A DNA stretch of 64,000 bases from Bradyrhizobium sp. DOA9 (GCF_000617845.2 NZ_DF820425.1:6888741-6952740), one strand, 5' to 3'; shown: positions 8,362 to 17,793, counted from the stretch's first letter. The notes: generated from the letters alone by a model not told the origin. Numbers and translations are program-made.

Positions 8362-9369
8362 GTGGCCGTCATCGTACCTTTCGAAACTCCCGGCGCGTCG
8401 ATCGAAGAGCTGGTTGCCCTTGTCGCCCCCGACATGGAGCGGGTCAATACCACGATCCTGTCGCGGACCGGCTCCGACGTGACCATGATCCCGGAAGTGG
8501 CCAACCACCTGATCTCCTCAGGCGGCAAGCGCCTGCGCCCCATGCTGACGCTCGCCATGGCCAACCTCGCCGGCTACACCGGGGACGGCCACATCAAGTT
8601 GGCTGCCTCGGTCGAATTCATGCACACGGCGACGCTCCTGCACGACGACGTCGTCGACGAGAGCGAGATGCGCCGCGGCAAGCTGTCGGCGCGCATGCTT
8701 TGGGGCAACGAGGCGAGCGTGCTGGTCGGCGACTTCCTGCTCGGACAAGCCTTCCGCATGATGGTCGAGGTCGGCTCGCTGCGCGCGCTCGACATCCTCT
8801 CCGCAGCCGCCGCCACCATCGCCGAGGGCGAGGTGATGCAGCTCGCCGCCGCCAAGAACACCGCAACCACCGAGGACGAATATCTCGCCGTGATCCGCGG
8901 CAAGACCGCCGAATTGTTCGCCGCCGCCTGCGAGGTCGGCCCTGTCATCGCCAACCGACCCAAGGCGGAGCAGACCGCCTGCCGCTCGGTCGGCATGAAT
9001 CTCGGCATCGCCTTCCAGCTCGTCGACGACGTGCTCGACTACGGCGGCAAGAGCGCCAAGCTCGGCAAGAACACCGGCGACGATTTCCGCGAAGGCAAGA
9101 TCACGCTGCCCGTCGTGCTCGCCTTCCGCCGCGGCAACGACACCGAGCGCGCCTTCTGGATCCGTGCGCTCGAGCGCGGCGAGATCGGCGATTCCGATCT
9201 CGATCATGCCATCGGCCTGATGAACAAGCACCGCGCGCTCGAGGATACGCTGAGCCGCGCCCAGCACTACGGCGCCATGGCCGTCGATGCGCTGGCGCTC
9301 TTCCCGCCCTCGCCGATGAAGAGCGCGCTGGAGCAGGTCGTGGCGTTTTGCCTGGCACGGTCGCATTAG
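8362..9369 (+). CDS. ispB: Polyprenyl (octaprenyl-type) diphosphate synthase
   Basis: A long-chain trans-prenyltransferase (335 residues) that builds the ubiquinone side chain from FPP and IPP. First aspartate-rich motif: LLHDDVVDESEMRRGK (about 92-107). Second: FQLVDDVLDYGG (about 217-228). GGKRLRPMLT (about 54-63) binds IPP. The open frame extends 69 codons upstream, but that extension overlaps the divergent DUF2007 gene and has no similarity to synthases. GTG at 8362 has GGAG 7 nt before it and gives the normal family N-terminus, so I chose it. Chain length (C40/C50) cannot be read from the sequence. Confidence 0.9.
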   Translation: MAVIVPFETPGASIEELVALVAPDMERVNTTILSRTGSDVTMIPEVANHLISSGGKRLRPMLTLAMANLAGYTGDGHIKLAASVEFMHTATLLHDDVVDESEMRRGKLSARMLWGNEASVLVGDFLLGQAFRMMVEVGSLRALDILSAAAATIAEGEVMQLAAAKNTATTEDEYLAVIRGKTAELFAAACEVGPVIANRPKAEQTACRSVGMNLGIAFQLVDDVLDYGGKSAKLGKNTGDDFREGKITLPVVLAFRRGNDTERAFWIRALERGEIGDSDLDHAIGLMNKHRALEDTLSRAQHYGAMAVDALALFPPSPMKSALEQVVAFCLARSH

Positions 9370-9440
9370 GCGACCGACGCCCCAGCCGGCATCATCAAAG
9401 GTGAAGCCGGTTGAGACAACGCTCGACTGCATCAGCAGCC

Positions 9441-9518
9441 GTCATTGCGAGCGCAGCGAAGCAATCCAGAATCCCTCCGCGGAGACAGTCTGGATTGCTT
9501 CGCTGCGCTCGCAATGAC
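9441..9518. repeat. Palindromic repeat, GTCATTGCGAGCGCAGCGAAGCAATCC family
   Basis: A perfect inverted repeat of about 30 bp per arm (left begins GTCATTGCGAGCGCAGCGAA, right ends TTCGCTGCGCTCGCAATGAC) around a short loop. A second copy is at 18756-18840. It lies downstream of ispB in the 430-bp gap before the HxlR gene, together with the next repeat. Confidence 0.9.
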
Positions 9519-9549
9519 GGAGTATGGCGCCAAGCCACCGCTCGCTCTC

Positions 9550-9680
9550 GTGTCCCGGCCGCGCTGCAGCGTGCAACGCTGCTGCGCAGAGCGGGGCCCC
9601 TGCGACACGCGCGACAGTAGCAACATGGACCCCGGCTCTGCAGCGCACCGCAAGGAGGCGCTGCGCTGCGTCCGGGACAC
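9550..9680. repeat. Imperfect palindromic repeat, GTGTCCCGG family
   Basis: It starts GTGTCCCGGCCGCGCTGCAG and ends CTGCGCTGCGTCCGGGACAC. Internal parts (CCCCGGCTCTGCAGCGCACC) match a second copy at 34977-35136. This repeat and the one at 9441 fill most of the ispB-HxlR gap; apart from the operator at 9763 I see nothing else there. Confidence 0.8.
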
Positions 9681-9762
9681 GAGTGCGACTGTTCAGCAAC
9701 TGCGCTTCGTCACACCAGCAGAGCCAGCCTCATTCGCTTCGCATGCTTGCGTCGACCCAGTC

Positions 9763-9779
9763 ACTTGCATTTTGCAAGT
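9763..9779. promoter_or_regulatory. Candidate HxlR operator
   Basis: A perfect inverted repeat, ACTTGCA-TTT-TGCAAGT, 20 bp before the HxlR start codon. A dyad this close to a winged-helix regulator gene is the usual layout for autoregulation. Inference from position and symmetry. Confidence 0.55.
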
Positions 9780-9799
9780 TAATACCCTACCTTCCTCGC

Positions 9800-10315
9800 A
9801 TGCAGCCCAAATCCCCCTCCATCCTGGAATGCCCGGTCGGCCGCGCGGTGGAGACGGTCGGCGAATGGTGGAGCATCCTGATCCTGCGCGATGCGTTTCA
9901 GGGTGCGACGAAGTTCGACGAGTTCTCGCAGAGCCTCGGGATCGCGCCAAACATCCTGTCGCGGCGGCTTGCGCATCTCACCGCAAGCGGCATGTTCGTC
10001 CGCCGCCGCTATCAGGAGCGGCCGCCGCGCTATGAATATGTGCTGACGGACAAGGCGCGGGATTTCTTCCCCGTGATCGCGGCGCTGCTGGCCTGGGGCA
10101 ACAAGCATCTCGCACCGAAGGGCGAATCCATCCTGCTGGCGAGCCGCGACGGCGTTCGTCCGCTCGATCCCATCGTGGTCGATGCCGCCGACAAGCGCCC
10201 GATCACGCTCGCCAATGCGGTCGTCATCGCAGGTCCCCGCGCCAGCCGCGGCATGCGCGCACGGCTCGCTTCGCTCAAGGCCATGAACCCGGCCGTCGCG
10301 CCGGCTGGAGACTGA
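9800..10315 (+). CDS. HxlR/DUF24 family winged-helix transcriptional regulator
   Basis: 171 residues. The HxlR signature is at the N-terminus: CPVGRAVETVGEWWSILILR (about 10-29), then FDEFSQSLGIAPNILSRRLA (about 41-60), the recognition helix region, and RRRYQERPPRYEYVLTDKG-type wing. It also has a C-terminal extension of about 60 residues beyond the usual domain. The ATG at 9800 gives a typical N-terminus (MQPKSPSILE). The ketoacyl synthase gene starts 1 bp after its stop, so the two share a transcript. The palindrome at 9763 is the likely operator. These regulators often sense electrophiles or oxidants; the signal here is unknown. Confidence 0.88.
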   Translation: MQPKSPSILECPVGRAVETVGEWWSILILRDAFQGATKFDEFSQSLGIAPNILSRRLAHLTASGMFVRRRYQERPPRYEYVLTDKARDFFPVIAALLAWGNKHLAPKGESILLASRDGVRPLDPIVVDAADKRPITLANAVVIAGPRASRGMRARLASLKAMNPAVAPAGD

Positions 10316-10316
10316 C

Positions 10317-11579
10317 ATGCGTCGTATCGTCGTGACCGGAATGGGCGCGGTGTCGCCGCTCGGCTGCGGCGTCGAACTGACGTGGCGGCGGCTGCTCGCC
10401 GGGCAAAGCGGGCTACGCCAATTGCCGGAATGGGCACAGGCGCTGCCGGCGCGCATCGCAGGTCTTGTCCCCGACAAGGCCGATGATGCCGAAGGCGGTT
10501 TCGATCCTGCGCAAGCTGCCGCGCCAAAAGACCAGCGCAAGATGGACCGCTTCATCCTGTTCGCACTGCTCGCCACGGCGGAAGCCGTCGCGCAGGCCAA
10601 ATGGACGCCGCAGGATGCGAGCGCGCTGGAGCGCACCGCGACGATCATCGCTTCCGGCGTCGGCGGCTTTCCGGCCATGGCGGAGGCGGTGCGCATCACC
10701 GAACATCGCGGCGCGCGCCGGCTGTCGCCGTTCACGATCCCCTCGTTCCTCGCCAATCTCGCCGCCGGCCACGTCTCGATCAAATACGGCTACAGGGGCG
10801 CACTGGGCACGCCGGTCACGGCCTGCGCGGCCGGCGTGCAGGCGATCGGCGATGCCGCGCGCATGATCCGATCAGGCGAAGCTGACGTTGCGATCTGCGG
10901 CGGCGCGGAGGCCTGCATCGACATCGTCAGCCTCGGCGGGTTTGCGGCGGCGCGTGCCCTGTCGAGCGGCTTCAACGACGAGCCCGCGCGCGCCTCGCGT
11001 CCGTTCGATCGCAACCGCGACGGTTTCGTCATGGGCGAAGGCGCCGGCATCCTGGTGATCGAGGCGCTGGAGCATGCGCAGGCGCGCGGCGCGACGCCGA
11101 TCGCCGAGATCGTCGGCTACGGCACGAGTGCGGATGCCTATCACATGACGTCGGGCCCGCCCGATGGCGATGGTGCCCGCCGCGCGATGGAGATCGCGCT
11201 CCGGCAGGCCAAGCTTGCGCCCGCGGATGTGCAGCACCTCAACGCGCATGCGACCTCGACGCCGGCCGGCGACGAGAGCGAGCTCGGTGCGATCGGCGCG
11301 CTGTTCGGCCGCAACCGCGACATTGCTGTCAGCGCGACCAAATCGGCCACAGGCCATCTGCTCGGCGCCGCCGGCGGGCTGGAAGCGATCTTCACCGTGC
11401 TCGCGCTGCGCGACCAGATCGCACCGCCGACGCTCAATCTCGAAAACCCCGATTCCGGCGCGGGCGGTATCGACATCGTCGCAGGCAGCGCGCGGCCGAT
11501 GCCGATGCAGCATGCCATCTCCAACGGATTCGGCTTCGGCGGGGTGAATGCCAGCGTGATCTTCCGCCGGATGGGCTGA
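10317..11579 (+). CDS. Beta-ketoacyl-ACP synthase II-like (FabF family)
   Basis: A 420-residue condensing enzyme that extends acyl-ACP with malonyl-ACP. The Cys-His-His triad is complete: active-site Cys in TPVTACAAGVQAIGDA (Cys about 165), NAHATSTPAGDESE (His about 309) and SATKSATGHLLGAAGG (His about 345). RRIVVTGMGAVSPLG opens the protein. The gene starts directly after the HxlR stop and is not next to acpP or fab genes, so it is probably a secondary synthase with a dedicated role under HxlR control rather than the housekeeping FabF. The distinct context is seen; the substrate is not. Confidence 0.88.
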   Translation: MRRIVVTGMGAVSPLGCGVELTWRRLLAGQSGLRQLPEWAQALPARIAGLVPDKADDAEGGFDPAQAAAPKDQRKMDRFILFALLATAEAVAQAKWTPQDASALERTATIIASGVGGFPAMAEAVRITEHRGARRLSPFTIPSFLANLAAGHVSIKYGYRGALGTPVTACAAGVQAIGDAARMIRSGEADVAICGGAEACIDIVSLGGFAAARALSSGFNDEPARASRPFDRNRDGFVMGEGAGILVIEALEHAQARGATPIAEIVGYGTSADAYHMTSGPPDGDGARRAMEIALRQAKLAPADVQHLNAHATSTPAGDESELGAIGALFGRNRDIAVSATKSATGHLLGAAGGLEAIFTVLALRDQIAPPTLNLENPDSGAGGIDIVAGSARPMPMQHAISNGFGFGGVNASVIFRRMG

Positions 11580-11638
11580 ACGAGAGGTCTTTGAACGAGA
11601 GGCTTTGCAATCGCCGCGCGCTCCGCTACCAAAACGGG

Positions 11639-12271
11639 ATGATCGAAACGAATTTCTGGCTGTTCCTGGCCGCAGCTCTCCTCATTGCCGCCGTTCCGGG
11701 CCCGGGCATTTTTTACGTCGCGGCGCGAACCTTGTCGGAGGGGCGTGGCAGCGGCTTTGCCTCGACCGCGGGCACGGCGCTGGGCGGACTGGTTCATGTG
11801 ATCGCGGGCAGCCTCGGCATCTCCGCCATCATCCTGGCCAGCGCGGAGCTGTTTGCCGCCGTGAAATTCGTCGGCGCGCTCTATCTGGTCTGGCTCGGCA
11901 TCAAGACGTTTCGCAGCGCCGGCGTCGCGCTGTCGCTTGGGAGCAAGCCGATCGGCGACAAGCGCGCGTTCCGCGACGGCGTGCTGGTCGAGGCGCTCAA
12001 TCCGAAGACCGCGGCGTTCTTCCTCGCCTTCATTCCGCAGTTCCTCGATCCCACGGAATCGAACCCGACTCTGCAATTCATCCTGCTGGGTGCAATCTCG
12101 GTGGCGCTGAACACGCTCGCCGATGTCGTGGTGGTGCTGATGGCCTCGGCGACGCGCGCGCAGCTGATCGGACGGCCGCTTCTGATGCGACGCCTCACGC
12201 AGGGCTCCGGCGTCTTCATTGCGGGCCTCGGCCTCTCGCTCGCGCTGGCGCGGCGGCCGGCCAATGGCTAG
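11639..12271 (+). CDS. LysE family exporter
   Basis: A 210-residue inner-membrane protein of the LysE/RhtB amino-acid exporter superfamily. The N-terminal signature AAALLIAAVPGPGIFYVAAR (about 10-29) carries the conserved PGP, and GALYLVWLGIKTFRS (about 79-93) and LNPKTAAFFLAFIPQFLD (about 119-136) are family hallmarks. About six membrane segments. ATG 11639 gives the standard N-terminus; the upstream in-frame ATG at 11591 would add 16 polar residues. The stop overlaps the following hydrolase start by 8 bp. The cargo cannot be deduced. Confidence 0.88.
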   Translation: MIETNFWLFLAAALLIAAVPGPGIFYVAARTLSEGRGSGFASTAGTALGGLVHVIAGSLGISAIILASAELFAAVKFVGALYLVWLGIKTFRSAGVALSLGSKPIGDKRAFRDGVLVEALNPKTAAFFLAFIPQFLDPTESNPTLQFILLGAISVALNTLADVVVVLMASATRAQLIGRPLLMRRLTQGSGVFIAGLGLSLALARRPANG

Positions 12272-13142
12272 CGCCCCGCAAAGCCGCTTCTACGAGTCGC
12301 ACGGCCTGCGGCTGCATTATGCCGACTGGGGCAACGAGGGCGCACCCGTCGCCATCCTGGTGCATGGCGGCCGTGATCATTGCCGCAGCTGGGATCACAT
12401 CGCGCGCTCGCTGCGACCTCATTTTCGCGTCGTCGCGCCCGACCTGCGTGGTCACGGCGATTCCGACTGGACGAGAGGCGGCAGCTACGCGCTGACAGAA
12501 TATGTCTACGATCTCGCGCAGCTGGTTCGCACCTTAGCCACGCCTCAGGTCACCCTGATCGGCCATTCGATGGGCGGCATGGTGAGCCTGATCTTTTCGG
12601 GCGCATTCCCCGACTTGGTCACCAAGCTGGTCGTGCTCGACGGCGTGACCATGTCGCCGGATGCACCAAAAGCGCCGGTCCATGAGCGCATCGGCAAATG
12701 GGTGGCCCAGCTCGACAAACTGCACGACCGCACCCCGCGCCGCTATCCGAGCCTCGAGGACGCGGCCGCGCAGATGGTGCTTCACAACAAGCGGCTGTCT
12801 CGTGACCTCGCGCTGCATCTCGCCACGCATGGCACGCGGCGGAACGAAGACGGCACCTATAGCTGGAAGTTCGATCCCTATCAGCGCGCCAGCGCCCCGC
12901 ACCGGCTCTGGCCGGACGATCACGTCGCGCTGTGGTCACGTATCGCCTGCCCGACGCTGCTGCTCAATGCCGGCGAAAGTTTTCTGGCGGGCGCGAAGGC
13001 GGCAGGCCTGGAGCGCTATTTCCAGAACGCGCGCATCGAGACCATCGCCGGAGCGGGACACTGGCTGCAGCACGACAAGCCGCAGGAGGTGCTGGGCGAG
13101 ATCCGGCGGTTTCTCGGGCTCGACGAGGACGGCAGCAGCTAG
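12264..13142 (+). CDS. Alpha/beta-fold hydrolase
   Basis: 292 residues with a complete alpha/beta hydrolase fold: the HGGRDHCRSWDHIAR oxyanion region (about 33-47), the APDLRGHGDSDW strand/turn (about 62-73), the nucleophile elbow LIGHSMGGMVSL (Ser about 98), and the C-terminal His in GAGHWLQHDKPQEV (about 265). The start at 12264 overlaps the LysE stop (ATGGCTAG), suggesting translational coupling. The 3' end overlaps ispE convergently by 4 bp. The substrate is unknown. HxlR, FabF-like, LysE and this gene form one same-strand block. Confidence 0.85.
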   Translation: MASAPQSRFYESHGLRLHYADWGNEGAPVAILVHGGRDHCRSWDHIARSLRPHFRVVAPDLRGHGDSDWTRGGSYALTEYVYDLAQLVRTLATPQVTLIGHSMGGMVSLIFSGAFPDLVTKLVVLDGVTMSPDAPKAPVHERIGKWVAQLDKLHDRTPRRYPSLEDAAAQMVLHNKRLSRDLALHLATHGTRRNEDGTYSWKFDPYQRASAPHRLWPDDHVALWSRIACPTLLLNAGESFLAGAKAAGLERYFQNARIETIAGAGHWLQHDKPQEVLGEIRRFLGLDEDGSS

Positions 13143-14023
13143 CTCAACGTGCCCGCATGCACCCACCAGCCGGGGTGATCGCGGCGGATCTTTTCGGCGG
13201 CGGCATGTGCCTCCGCAGGCGCGCCGTAGATCGCAAAGCACGTCGCCCCCGAGCCGGACATCCGGGCGAGCTTGACGCCGGCGGAGGAGCGCAAGGCGTC
13301 CAGCACCTCGCCGATCACAGGCTCGATCCGCAGCGCAGGCGCCTCCAGGTCATTGGCGACGGTGTCGAGAACCTCGACCCAGTCGGAAATCGAGCCGCCC
13401 TCTTCCGGCCAGGCCGGTGCGCGAATGACGTCGGTGACACCGACCAGGAGCTCGCCATTGCGCAAGCCCAGCGCCTGGAATACGTCCTTGGTGGCGACGG
13501 GCACGCGCGGATTGACCATGACGCAGGGCATGCTCGGCAGCGCCAGAGGCAGCAACTGCTCGCCGACGCCGGTCATGTCGCAGGCGCGCGAGAGCAGGCA
13601 CACCGGCACGTCGGCGCCGGTCGCGAGCGCGATCTTCTGAATGCGGGGATCATCGAGCGACAAATTGTTGAGACGCGCCAGCAGCCGCAGCGCCGCCGCG
13701 GCATCCGCCGAGCCGCCACCGATGCCGGCTGCAACGGGGAGCACCTTGTCGAGCGCGAAGGCGCCCAGCTTCAGGCCAGGGACGGCATCGGCCAGCAGGC
13801 TGGCGGCCTTGAGCACGAGATTGTCGGCGGCATCGCCGCAGGCGGCAGCCAGCGGCCCGGTCGTGGTCAGTTTCAGCTCATCGCCCGGCTCCAGCGTAAG
13901 CCGGTCGGCGCAGTCGGCAAACGCGACCACGCTTTCGAGATCATGATAGCCATCGGCACGACGGCCGATGACGCGAAGGCTGAGATTGACCTTCGCGCGC
14001 CCTTCTTCAATCAACGCCGACAT
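13139..14023 (-). CDS. ispE: 4-diphosphocytidyl-2-C-methyl-D-erythritol kinase
   Basis: A GHMP kinase of the MEP isoprenoid pathway that phosphorylates CDP-ME at the 2-position; 294 residues, normal length. AKVNLSLRVIGRRADGYHDL (about 10-29) is the substrate-binding N-terminus, and PVAAGIGGGSADAAAALR (about 95-112) is the GHMP ATP loop. The C-terminal MSGSGATCFAIYG is the third GHMP motif. It lies 23 bp downstream of the TPR gene on the same strand and probably shares its transcript. The stop codons of ispE and the hydrolase overlap on opposite strands. Confidence 0.95.
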   Translation of the reverse strand: MSALIEEGRAKVNLSLRVIGRRADGYHDLESVVAFADCADRLTLEPGDELKLTTTGPLAAACGDAADNLVLKAASLLADAVPGLKLGAFALDKVLPVAAGIGGGSADAAAALRLLARLNNLSLDDPRIQKIALATGADVPVCLLSRACDMTGVGEQLLPLALPSMPCVMVNPRVPVATKDVFQALGLRNGELLVGVTDVIRAPAWPEEGGSISDWVEVLDTVANDLEAPALRIEPVIGEVLDALRSSAGVKLARMSGSGATCFAIYGAPAEAHAAAEKIRRDHPGWWVHAGTLS

Positions 14024-14046
14024 TGGCGATCAGCCCCCAGAACTCA

Positions 14047-15843
14047 CTAACCGCCCTTGCCGTCGTCCTTCTTCTTTTCCGCCTGCGCGGCCGAAGAGTT
14101 CGAATTGTCGTCCGGGAGACCATTGGCGATCTTGGCCTCGATCTTCGGCAGCTCTTCCGGCTCGGGCTTGAGATCGCGCGCATGCGACCACTGGAATTTT
14201 GCCTCCAGCGTGCGGCCGACGCGCCAATAGGCATCGCCAAGGTGGTCATTGATGGTGGGATCCTCGGGCTTGAGATCGATCGCGCGCTCGAGGTTCTTCA
14301 CTGCCTCCTCGTAATTGCCGATGCGATAGTAGGCCCAGCCGAGGGAATCGACGATGTAGCCGTCGTCGGGACGCTGCTCGACGGCACGCTTGATCATCTT
14401 CATGCCTTCGTCGAGATTCACGCCCTGGTCGATCCAGGAATAGCCGAGATAGTTGAGGACGTGGGGCTGGTCGGGCTGCAGCTCCAGCGCCTTCTTCATG
14501 TCGGCCTCGGCCTTGGCCCATTGCTTGGAGCGCTCCTGGCAGATGCCGCGATAATAGTACCAGACGCTGTTGGCCTTGTCGTTGCCGGGCGGCAGCACGT
14601 CGATGCCTCGCGAATAGGTCGCGCCGCAATCGCCGAACCGCTTCCGGCCGCGCTCGATGTTGCCGAGCGCCATGATGGCTTCAAGGTCCTTGGGATCCTC
14701 CGCGGTGACGCTCTTGAGGATCTTGATCGCGTCATCGGTGCGATCGGCGGAATCGAGATCGATGGCGAGCTGGATCTGCGCGTTGCGCTTGAGCGGCGAG
14801 GACGCGGGCACGCGCTCATAGACCTTGATCGCCATTTTCGGCCGCTTCACCGATTCATAGAGGTCGGCAAGCGAGAGCAGCGCCAGCGGATGGCTCGGCT
14901 GCAGGTACAGCGAGAGCTGGAGATAGACCAGCGCCAGATCCTCGCCGCCGCGGCGGGTCAGTGTCGCGCCGATGCCGTAGAGCGCTTCGGCCGCGCCGGC
15001 CTGCGCGGAATCGACCAGCGGCGGCATCTTCTTGCCGGCCTTGGTGTCCCGCAGGCCTTCCTGGATCAGCGGATGGCGCGCGAGCTTCTTGTCGAAGGCC
15101 AAGTAGACATTGGTCGCCGCGGCGGAATCCTTGTTGCGCGACAGCCAGCGCGCGTAGGCCTCGGTGACGCGCAGCATGGAATCGTCGAGCTTGTAGGCGC
15201 GCTCGAAGCGGGTGCCGGCGTCCTTCTCCTTGCCGGAGAGCTCCAGGATCATGCCGGTGTGGAGGTCCTTGAACAGCGGATACCATTCCGGACCTGCCAG
15301 CTTGTCGATGGTGGCGACACCGCCCTTGGCATCGCCGGCGCCATAGGCTGCCCAGCCCGACAGCAGCGTGGCAACGAGGTCGGTGATCGGACCGCGGATC
15401 GACTGGTTGATGTTGGTCTGCGCCGCGACGTACTTCTTCAGCTTGAGATCGTGCACGCCGACGACGAGACGCGCGACGCGGTTGGTCTTGTCGATGGTGA
15501 GGATGCGCTCGGCGAGCTTGACCGCCTCCTCGATGTCGCCGTCGGCGACGGATGAGATGAAGGCGCGGTCGAGCAGCTCGTTGTTCTTGGGATCGGTGCG
15601 GAGCGCCGAACGGTAGAATGCGGCGGCCGAGGCCGCGTCGCGCTCGACGCTGGCGTGGCGGGCGGCGAGATAGCTGCCGGCGCCGGTGAGCGACTTCAGA
15701 TCGTTTCGCGTCGGAAACTGCGCCGCCGTGTTCTCCGGATGATCCGGCGTCTGCGCCAGGACCGCGCCGGGGACCGTCGCAATCGCAGTGCCCATGAGGG
15801 CGATGGCGGCAGCAGTCCAGCGGTTGAAACGATTTGAAAACAT
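14047..15843 (-). CDS. Secreted or periplasmic TPR protein
   Basis: 598 residues. The start MFSNRFNRWTAAAIALMGTA with AVLAQ near residue 31 is a signal peptide. I chose ATG 15841-15843 rather than the longer open frame because the upstream 65 codons are low-quality sequence and AAGGCGAG precedes this ATG. Tetratricopeptide units are seen at about 50-140 (LAARHASVERDAASAAAFYR) and strongly at about 380-565, e.g. AEADMKKALELQPDQPHVLN and YRIGNYEEAVKNLERAIDLK. The tail ends in a Lys/Asp-rich segment. The usual role is a periplasmic or membrane protein-protein scaffold. Linked to ispE, as in related genomes. Confidence 0.88.
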   Translation of the reverse strand: MFSNRFNRWTAAAIALMGTAIATVPGAVLAQTPDHPENTAAQFPTRNDLKSLTGAGSYLAARHASVERDAASAAAFYRSALRTDPKNNELLDRAFISSVADGDIEEAVKLAERILTIDKTNRVARLVVGVHDLKLKKYVAAQTNINQSIRGPITDLVATLLSGWAAYGAGDAKGGVATIDKLAGPEWYPLFKDLHTGMILELSGKEKDAGTRFERAYKLDDSMLRVTEAYARWLSRNKDSAAATNVYLAFDKKLARHPLIQEGLRDTKAGKKMPPLVDSAQAGAAEALYGIGATLTRRGGEDLALVYLQLSLYLQPSHPLALLSLADLYESVKRPKMAIKVYERVPASSPLKRNAQIQLAIDLDSADRTDDAIKILKSVTAEDPKDLEAIMALGNIERGRKRFGDCGATYSRGIDVLPPGNDKANSVWYYYRGICQERSKQWAKAEADMKKALELQPDQPHVLNYLGYSWIDQGVNLDEGMKMIKRAVEQRPDDGYIVDSLGWAYYRIGNYEEAVKNLERAIDLKPEDPTINDHLGDAYWRVGRTLEAKFQWSHARDLKPEPEELPKIEAKIANGLPDDNSNSSAAQAEKKKDDGKGG

Positions 15844-16131
15844 CAGGGCTCGCCTTGAGTTGGTGGTGCCTGGGCTTGCAGCAGAAGGCCGTACGCAAGC
15901 GAACGCAGCCGGTGACATCCGGACCCGGAACCGTCGGGCCGACAATGCCGCTTTTGGCGCTTCGCCGCAAGGATTCGGACCGGCCGCTCCCCTCCGAACG
16001 CCCCCAAATCGGCCAAGTTCGATCAGGAGCAGCCCCAAGACGCCGCCACTATGGCCTTATCGTGGCCGCGGCGGGTCGCCGCAGCCTCGTCCTCACGGGA
16101 ATGTGCGCCAGGTCACCCGTGCGCGGCGCCT

Positions 16132-17793
16132 TCACATCGCCTCGTAGTTCGGGCCGCCGCCACCCTCCGGGGGAACCCAGGTGATGTTGCCGTTGGGATC
16201 CTTCACGTCGCAGGTCTTGCAGTGGACGCAGTTCTGCGCGTTGATCTGGAAGCGCGGACCGGAGCCCTCCTCGATCCATTCGTAGACGCCAGCCGGGCAA
16301 TAGCGATTCGAGGGGCCGGCGTAGACGTCATGCTCGGAGCTCTTCTGAAGGTTCATGTCGGTGACCTTCAGATGGATCGGCTGATCCTCTTCATGATTGG
16401 TGTTGGACAAAAACACCGAGGACAGCTTGTCGAACGTGATCTTGCCGTCGGGCTTCGGGTAGTTCCTGGGCACGTGGCTCTTGGCCGGATCGAGCGTGGC
16501 GCGGTCGGGCTTGACGTGCGACTGCGTGCCAAACAGCGAGGCGCCGAACAGCGTGTTGCACCACATGTCGAAGCCGCCCAGCGCGACGCCGAGCACGGTG
16601 CCGAACTTCGACCACAACGGCTTGACGTTGCGGACCAGGAACAGGTCCTTGCCGACCGACGAGGAGCGCCAGGCGTTCTCGTATTCAACGAGCTCGTCAT
16701 TGGCGCGGTCGGCGGCGAGCGCGGCCGCAACATGTTCGGCAGCCAGCATGCCGGTGCCCATCGCATTGTGCACGCCCTTGATGCGCGGCACGTTGACGAA
16801 GCCGGCCGCGCAGCCGATCAGCGCGCCGCCGGGGAAGCTCAGCTTCGGCACCGACTGATAGCCGCCCTCGGTGATCGCGCGTGCGCCGTAGGCGAGCCGC
16901 TTGGCGCCTTCGAAGGTGCCGCGGATCGAGGGATGGGTCTTGAAGCGCTGGAATTCGTCGAACGGGGACAGATAGGGATCGTCGTAGTTCAAATGCACGA
17001 CGAAGCCGACGGCGACGAGATTGTCGTCGTAGTGATAAAGGAACGAGCCGCCACCGGTCTTGAGGTCAAGCGGCCAGCCGAATGAATGCTGGATCAAGCC
17101 CTTCTGGTGCTTGGCGGGATCGATCTGCCAGACCTCCTTGAGGCCGATGCCGAACTTCGGCGGCTCGCTCTTGGCGTCGAGCGCGAACTTGTTGATGAGC
17201 TGCTTGGTCAGGCTGCCTCGGGCGCCTTCGGCGAACAGCGTGTACTTGCCGAGCAATTCCATGCCGCGGGTGAACGAATCCTTCGGCTTGCCGTCGCGGC
17301 CGATGCCCATGTCGCCGGTGGCGATGCCCTTGACCTTGCCCGCCTCGTCATACAGAACCTCGGCCGCCGCAAAGCCCGGGTAGATCTCGACGCCGAGCGC
17401 CTCGGCCCTGCGCGCCAGCCAGCGGCAGACATTGCCGAGCGAGCCGATATAGCAGTGATGATTGTGCATCAGCGGCGGCATGATGAAACCCGGCAGCTTG
17501 ATCGCGCCACCGCCCGTCATCCAGTAGAAGCGGTCGTCCTTGACCTGCGTCTTCAGCGGGCAGTCGGCATCCTCGCGCCAGTCGGGTATCAGCTTGTCGA
17601 GGCCCGCGGGATCGATCACAGCGCCGGAGAGGATGTGCGCGCCAACCTCGGAGCCCTTCTCCACCACGACGACGTTGAGATCGGCGTTGAGCTGCTTCAG
17701 CCGGATCGCGGCTGCCAGACCCGAGGGGCCGGCGCCGACGATGACGACGTCGAATTCCATGGATTCGCGCGGGGGAAGTTCTTCGGTGCTCAT
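16132..17793 (-). CDS. Electron transfer flavoprotein-ubiquinone oxidoreductase
   Basis: 553 residues. It passes electrons from ETF to ubiquinone at the inner membrane, serving beta-oxidation and amino-acid dehydrogenases. The FAD dinucleotide fold is VVIVGAGPSGLAAAIRLKQ (about 16-34), EVGAHILSGAVIDP follows, and the C-terminal ferredoxin-like part carries the 4Fe-4S cysteines (YCPAGVYEW, then CVHCKTCDVKDPNGN). Full family length, ending GGGGPNYEAM. It is divergent from the uracil-DNA glycosylase gene. No etfAB is in the window. Confidence 0.96.
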   Translation of the reverse strand: MSTEELPPRESMEFDVVIVGAGPSGLAAAIRLKQLNADLNVVVVEKGSEVGAHILSGAVIDPAGLDKLIPDWREDADCPLKTQVKDDRFYWMTGGGAIKLPGFIMPPLMHNHHCYIGSLGNVCRWLARRAEALGVEIYPGFAAAEVLYDEAGKVKGIATGDMGIGRDGKPKDSFTRGMELLGKYTLFAEGARGSLTKQLINKFALDAKSEPPKFGIGLKEVWQIDPAKHQKGLIQHSFGWPLDLKTGGGSFLYHYDDNLVAVGFVVHLNYDDPYLSPFDEFQRFKTHPSIRGTFEGAKRLAYGARAITEGGYQSVPKLSFPGGALIGCAAGFVNVPRIKGVHNAMGTGMLAAEHVAAALAADRANDELVEYENAWRSSSVGKDLFLVRNVKPLWSKFGTVLGVALGGFDMWCNTLFGASLFGTQSHVKPDRATLDPAKSHVPRNYPKPDGKITFDKLSSVFLSNTNHEEDQPIHLKVTDMNLQKSSEHDVYAGPSNRYCPAGVYEWIEEGSGPRFQINAQNCVHCKTCDVKDPNGNITWVPPEGGGGPNYEAM

